Positions 60,024 through 64,000 of a DNA stretch of 64,000 bases are shown here, piece by piece (position 1 is the stretch's first letter; each line of letters opens with the position of its first letter). The DNA is from Chondrosia reniformis (Eukaryota; Porifera; Demospongiae; Chondrillida; Chondrillidae): assembly GCA_947172415.1 (NCBI GenBank), contig OX359195.1, positions 6,795,501 to 6,859,500 of the forward strand. Direction: 5' to 3'. The notes beneath the pieces are model-generated. The model was not told the DNA's origin. It ran no database searches and saw only the letters and a list, made by a program, of their open reading frames with translations. Both the position numbers and the translations under genes were made by a program.

Positions 60024-63000
60024 ATGTCGGCTGACCTCAGGCGCGAGAGGCAGCGTTCGAAATTGAACGTGGAACAGCTTACAAACGTCTTCGATGGAGG
60101 AGAGGATGTCACGAATAAGAGAAGAATGATGGGTAGGGGCGATATTTTATGTCAGCTAAATTTGCAAAATTTACATATTTTCTATGTACATGTGTTACTA
60201 GTACTACAGTCTAGTAAGCGACTCTGTTATATGTTACAGTTTGCGCCTGTTTTGCCGCATATCTTTTTACGTATATATAGGGAAAACTCTATATAAATGG
60301 AGTTAGCTTTTCAATAATAGCCAATGCTATTTAGCTGATATTTCGTATGCAGTTACTTACTTTTGTTACGTATGATAATATGAAAGTCTATACTTGTCTA
60401 CTGAAGTTGATGTAGTTAAAAGTGATCCAGTGTTTGACATCTCAAGGCGTCACTTCATGTCTCGAGAAGAAGCTCTGGTTAATGCTGCAAAGAGAAGCAT
60501 GGGATTTGTTAAGCACATGAGGAAGATGGATCTTGTTCCGGAGAGTCTGAAGGGAAGATTTCTTATGTTGTATGTTGATCATGGTGTATGTATATACGTA
60601 TGGTTGGTTTGATATGATTTGAGCATCAGCAACACTTATTATTAATCAAAGAATTAGGACATTTCGACCTGTAGGTCTTCTTCAGCAATAAATGGGGAAC
60701 AAGGCATACAACCATATACGTATGTATGTATATTATTTATAGTCTATGTGTATAATGTACCACCCATACGTTACAGTGACAGACAGATTGTTGATGTATG
60801 ATGGGCAAAGTGTCATATTAAATGCAGCATTACAGAATAAAGGTAGACTATTATTTAATCTCTCTGCAGCCAATGCATGTTACTTTATGTATAGAGCTCT
60901 GAATGATGAATTACCGGTCAACCTTCAACATGTCATGTTCATACCAACATTGGAGGTATGTATGTACATAGTTAATTGGAGTGATAATCAAACCACAACT
61001 AGTTAAATAATTACTGAAAACTTTAACAATCAGTCCTCTGCCAGTATTGCTCCCCTTAGATTCCTCACATGTTGCCATGGTGAAGCAACTAATAGACTGT
61101 ATAGTATTGTGTATGTGCTTCTGCTGTGCTTGTTAGATAAGGTTTTGCATTTTGAGTGTCTGTGTACCTTCTTCTCTAGTCTCAAGGTACTGATGAACAA
61201 AGAAAAAAATGGCTGCCACTTGCACTGAACTACAAAATCTTGGGAGCTTATGCTCAAACTGAACTTGGCCATGGTAAAGCTTAGCAAATTAGTAGTTGTA
61301 TGAAGATGGTTATTAATTTATTCAAATTGGGTACTCCTTTATGTTGAGAATTAATATGAATATGTATGTGTATGGATACAATACATTTTTGTGAGAACAG
61401 TATGTAGGTATACATATATCCTGTGCATAGGTACTTTTATTAGAGGATTGGAGACTACTGCTACCTATGATCCCAATACTGAAGAATTTGTGATGAACTC
61501 ACCAACTCTGACAGCCATTAAGTGGTGGCCGGGGGCTTGTAAGTGTCTTGTTCTGGTGTTATATGGCATGTGAATGTCCCCTATATGGTTCCAGTGGGTC
61601 ATTTCTCAACTCATGCTGTTGTCGTGGCTAAACTGATCACTAAAGGAAAGGATCACGGCATTCACCACTTTGTGGTACAACTGAGAAGTCTGGAGGACCA
61701 TACTCCTTTACCAGGTCAATGCTAATATTATTGTGTGTGTAGACATACGTACTGTAGCTGTACATCTACATTTCTATACTCACTTTATAAGTACCATGTA
61801 TTTTAATCAGGAGTTACTGTGGGAGACGTAGGTCCCAAGTTTGGTTACAAGTTTAATGACAATGGATTTCTGAAGTTGGATAATGTGCGCATTCCAAGAG
61901 AACACATGTTAATGAGGCATTCAAAGGTCATTGTATATAAGAATAGTATAATATATGTGTACTGTGATAGAACTTTTCAATTGACCACTTCCACATACTT
62001 GGATCATAGATACATGAATAATCTAAGTCTCTATTTCCTATATTCCTATATGGTTTTCAAGACTAAGGAAACGTATACAATATAAACACAGAAGACTTAT
62101 GTATGAGACTTAGGGCAATCCTATAGAGCATTGAATGAGGATGCAATTAGGCTTACATGCACACTTCACATTATCATGAGTTTAGCATTCACTAGCATTC
62201 TGTATTCTCAGTTACTACCTATCAATGTATTAGGTTGAGAAAGATGGCACCTACATTACTCCTCCTGCTGATCGACTCAGTTATGGGACAATGGTGTTTG
62301 TTAGGAGTACACTGACACGATATGCCTCTGATGCCTTGTCAAGGTGTGCTACCATAGCAACCAGATACAGTGCTGTACGGAGACAGACTAAGATCAAGGA
62401 AGGGTGAGGATGGCCAACCACAAATGAATACATTTACGAGTAGTGGAAATAACCATAATTATTGTTATTGTAAACTTGAACAAGAGAAGTGGTTTTGATA
62501 TTCTGGTTAATGGTTGAGGGATTTCTTTCCAACTAACAATCTTCTCTCTCTCCTCCCACACTTGCAGTGAACCGGAAGTTCAGATCCTTGACTTTATCAC
62601 ACAGCAGTACAATCTCTTTCCTCAGATAGCCACTGCCTATGCTTTACGCTTTGCTGGCAACAATATGCTTAGAATGTATGTAGTTGCTAGAGGTGAAATG
62701 GAAGAAGGAAATATTGAGGCCTTACCAGAGCTGCACGCTACAAGTGCTGTTCTCAAGGCCTTCTCCACCGAAATAGCCTGCAAAGGAATGGAGGTGAGTG
62801 TCCAATCCTCCCCCACCCCTCCTGCCTGGTGGACTGTAGATCGCCTCTTTCCTAGTTGTGCCGACTGTCTTGTGGTGGACATGGCTACTCAGATGCCAGT
62901 GGGTTTCCATTCATATACTCCAACTTCACAGCAGCCCAGACGTATGAGGGAGAGAACACTGTTATGTACCTTCAAGCTGCTAGGTTTGTGAAGTATATAA

Positions 63001-64000
63001 TATATCTTGAGTAGGATAGCACAAAGGAAAAACATGGCCTCCCTATTCTACATGTTTATACATAATGTAAAATAAAGATGAAACAAAATTTGATACCTCT
63101 AAAAATACATTTTAATTTCTTTTATTCTATAGATATTTGTTAAAGTTGTATGAACAGAAATTGAATTCTTCATCTCTTCCATCAAATGTGCAATATTTGG
63201 CAGCTGATTACAGGTCCCATTTCAGATCTGCAGTTCAGAATGTGGACCAATGGTTGGACCCTCACAATCAGTTGGAAGCTTACAGAGAAAGAGCCAGGAG
63301 GTGGGTTGGCAGAAGCAAATGGTTGTGGTTTGACTGTAGCTTTGAATGTTATAGTGTATATTAGTCAACACTCATTTGAAGAATTATTTTCAATGTTCCT
63401 GCTACAGGATGGTGAGGAGAGCAGCCACTCTCTATCGTCAGCACATCAGTGCAGGTGAACATCCAACTGATGCTTGGAACCATTCTTCTCTTGACTGGAT
63501 TGCAGCTGCCAAGGTATGCAATTCGAATGCTCTCAGCTGCTACTGGAACAGACACTTTTCATTGCATAAAAGGACATATTGGTTGAGTGAAGTGTTGTCT
63601 TTATACAGGCTCACAGTCACTTGACTGTGGTAAAGTACTTCATTGAAGTACTGAATATATATGATCTGACAGCAGAGAATGAAGAAATTTTGAAGTCACT
63701 TTGTGATTTGTATGCTGTTCATGGTATTGTGGAATATGCAGCTGAATTCATGAATGTAAGTGTATATTTCTTTTCACTGAATCACCTGCAAGAATTAAAA
63801 CATGATCCATTTTGTGGTATTGCATCATAGGAAGGATACCTGGACACATCTCAAGTGGAACTGGCCCGAAAGCAGATTTACAAACTGCTGAAAGTTATCA
63901 GGTATGTTTTTTAGTAAGCCATAGTGTGTTTCTGGTACATATATGCATATGTAAGTGTGTACGTATATCAAAGAATAGGTTACTAAAAGAACATGGTATA
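60024..64000 (+). CDS. ACOX1: peroxisomal acyl-CoA oxidase (3' end beyond window)
   Basis: Fourteen exons are seen, from 60024-60132 to 63831-63901. They sum to 639 full codons; the last exon, about 20-30 residues, lies off the right edge, so any PTS1 signal cannot be seen. Family landmarks: N-terminus [15 protein letters not shown], the FAD-domain [57 protein letters not shown] and RIPREHMLM. The C-terminal part has [17 protein letters not shown] and [15 protein letters not shown], whose glutamate in EGEN corresponds to the catalytic base of the family. The enzyme oxidises very-long-chain acyl-CoA to trans-2-enoyl-CoA with FAD, making H2O2, as step one of peroxisomal beta-oxidation. A 62-bp intron (62794-62855) interrupts just before [11 protein letters not shown]. 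Start at 60024 matches homologs. Confidence 0.93.
63030..63095 (+). repeat. dispersed repeat family 2 copy in ACOX1 intron
   Basis: AAACATGGCCTCCCTATTCT followed by TTTATACATAATG. It parallels the copy at 5190-5245. Confidence 0.4.

Noticed and set aside
61595-62856. Alternative ACOX1 reading through 62794-62855
   Set aside because: Breaks the [11 protein letters not shown] motif. Removing the 62-bp GT-AG intron restores the family sequence in phase.

Overview
This 64 kb window is animal nuclear DNA. Genes are split into many short exons with GT..AG introns, mostly 50 to 1,000 bp. The genes are densely packed on both strands, the introns are AT-rich, and short TACGTA-type palindromes are scattered throughout. 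Together with scavenger-receptor and beta-helix membrane-receptor genes, a Scribble polarity gene and small intergenic gaps, this suggests an early-branching metazoan, most likely a demosponge (Amphimedon-like). The species call is an inference; nothing here proves it. Exon structures were assembled by hand from splice signals, reading-frame phase and family similarity. For every gene the exon lengths sum to an open reading frame, but individual boundaries could be off by a few bases.

Layout. 0-5 kb (+): 3' half of a large multipass membrane protein (paralog A). 5.3-9.7 kb (-): three compact housekeeping genes, in transcription order UQCRB (complex III subunit), a DHDH-like dihydrodiol dehydrogenase and PDCL3 (phosducin-like chaperone cofactor). 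10-29 kb (+): a complete Scribble (SCRIB) gene of 32 exons with LRRs and three PDZ domains. Its introns carry a 1.3 kb polypyrimidine minisatellite and an in-frame 33-bp minisatellite. 29.9-36.5 kb (-): paralog B, a secreted-type beta-helix ectodomain joined to a multipass membrane region. 37.1-43.4 kb (-): a six-SRCR-domain, single-pass receptor. 43.7-52.8 kb (+): paralog C, head-to-head with the SRCR gene. 52.8-60 kb: a gene-poor block with a 694-bp inverted-repeat element, GC-rich islands that may be exons of a noncoding transcript, and about 2.5 kb of tandem repeats. 60-64 kb (+): peroxisomal acyl-CoA oxidase (ACOX1-like), cut at the right edge.

The most interesting content is the receptor cluster. 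Three paralogous genes (A, B, C) share intron positions and encode a beta-helix ectodomain (seen in B and C), a Cys-rich juxtamembrane segment and a conserved multipass membrane domain with divergent cytoplasmic tails. An SRCR receptor is interleaved and shares a 270-bp promoter region with paralog C. Recognition or innate immunity is a reasonable hypothesis for this cluster, but it is untested.
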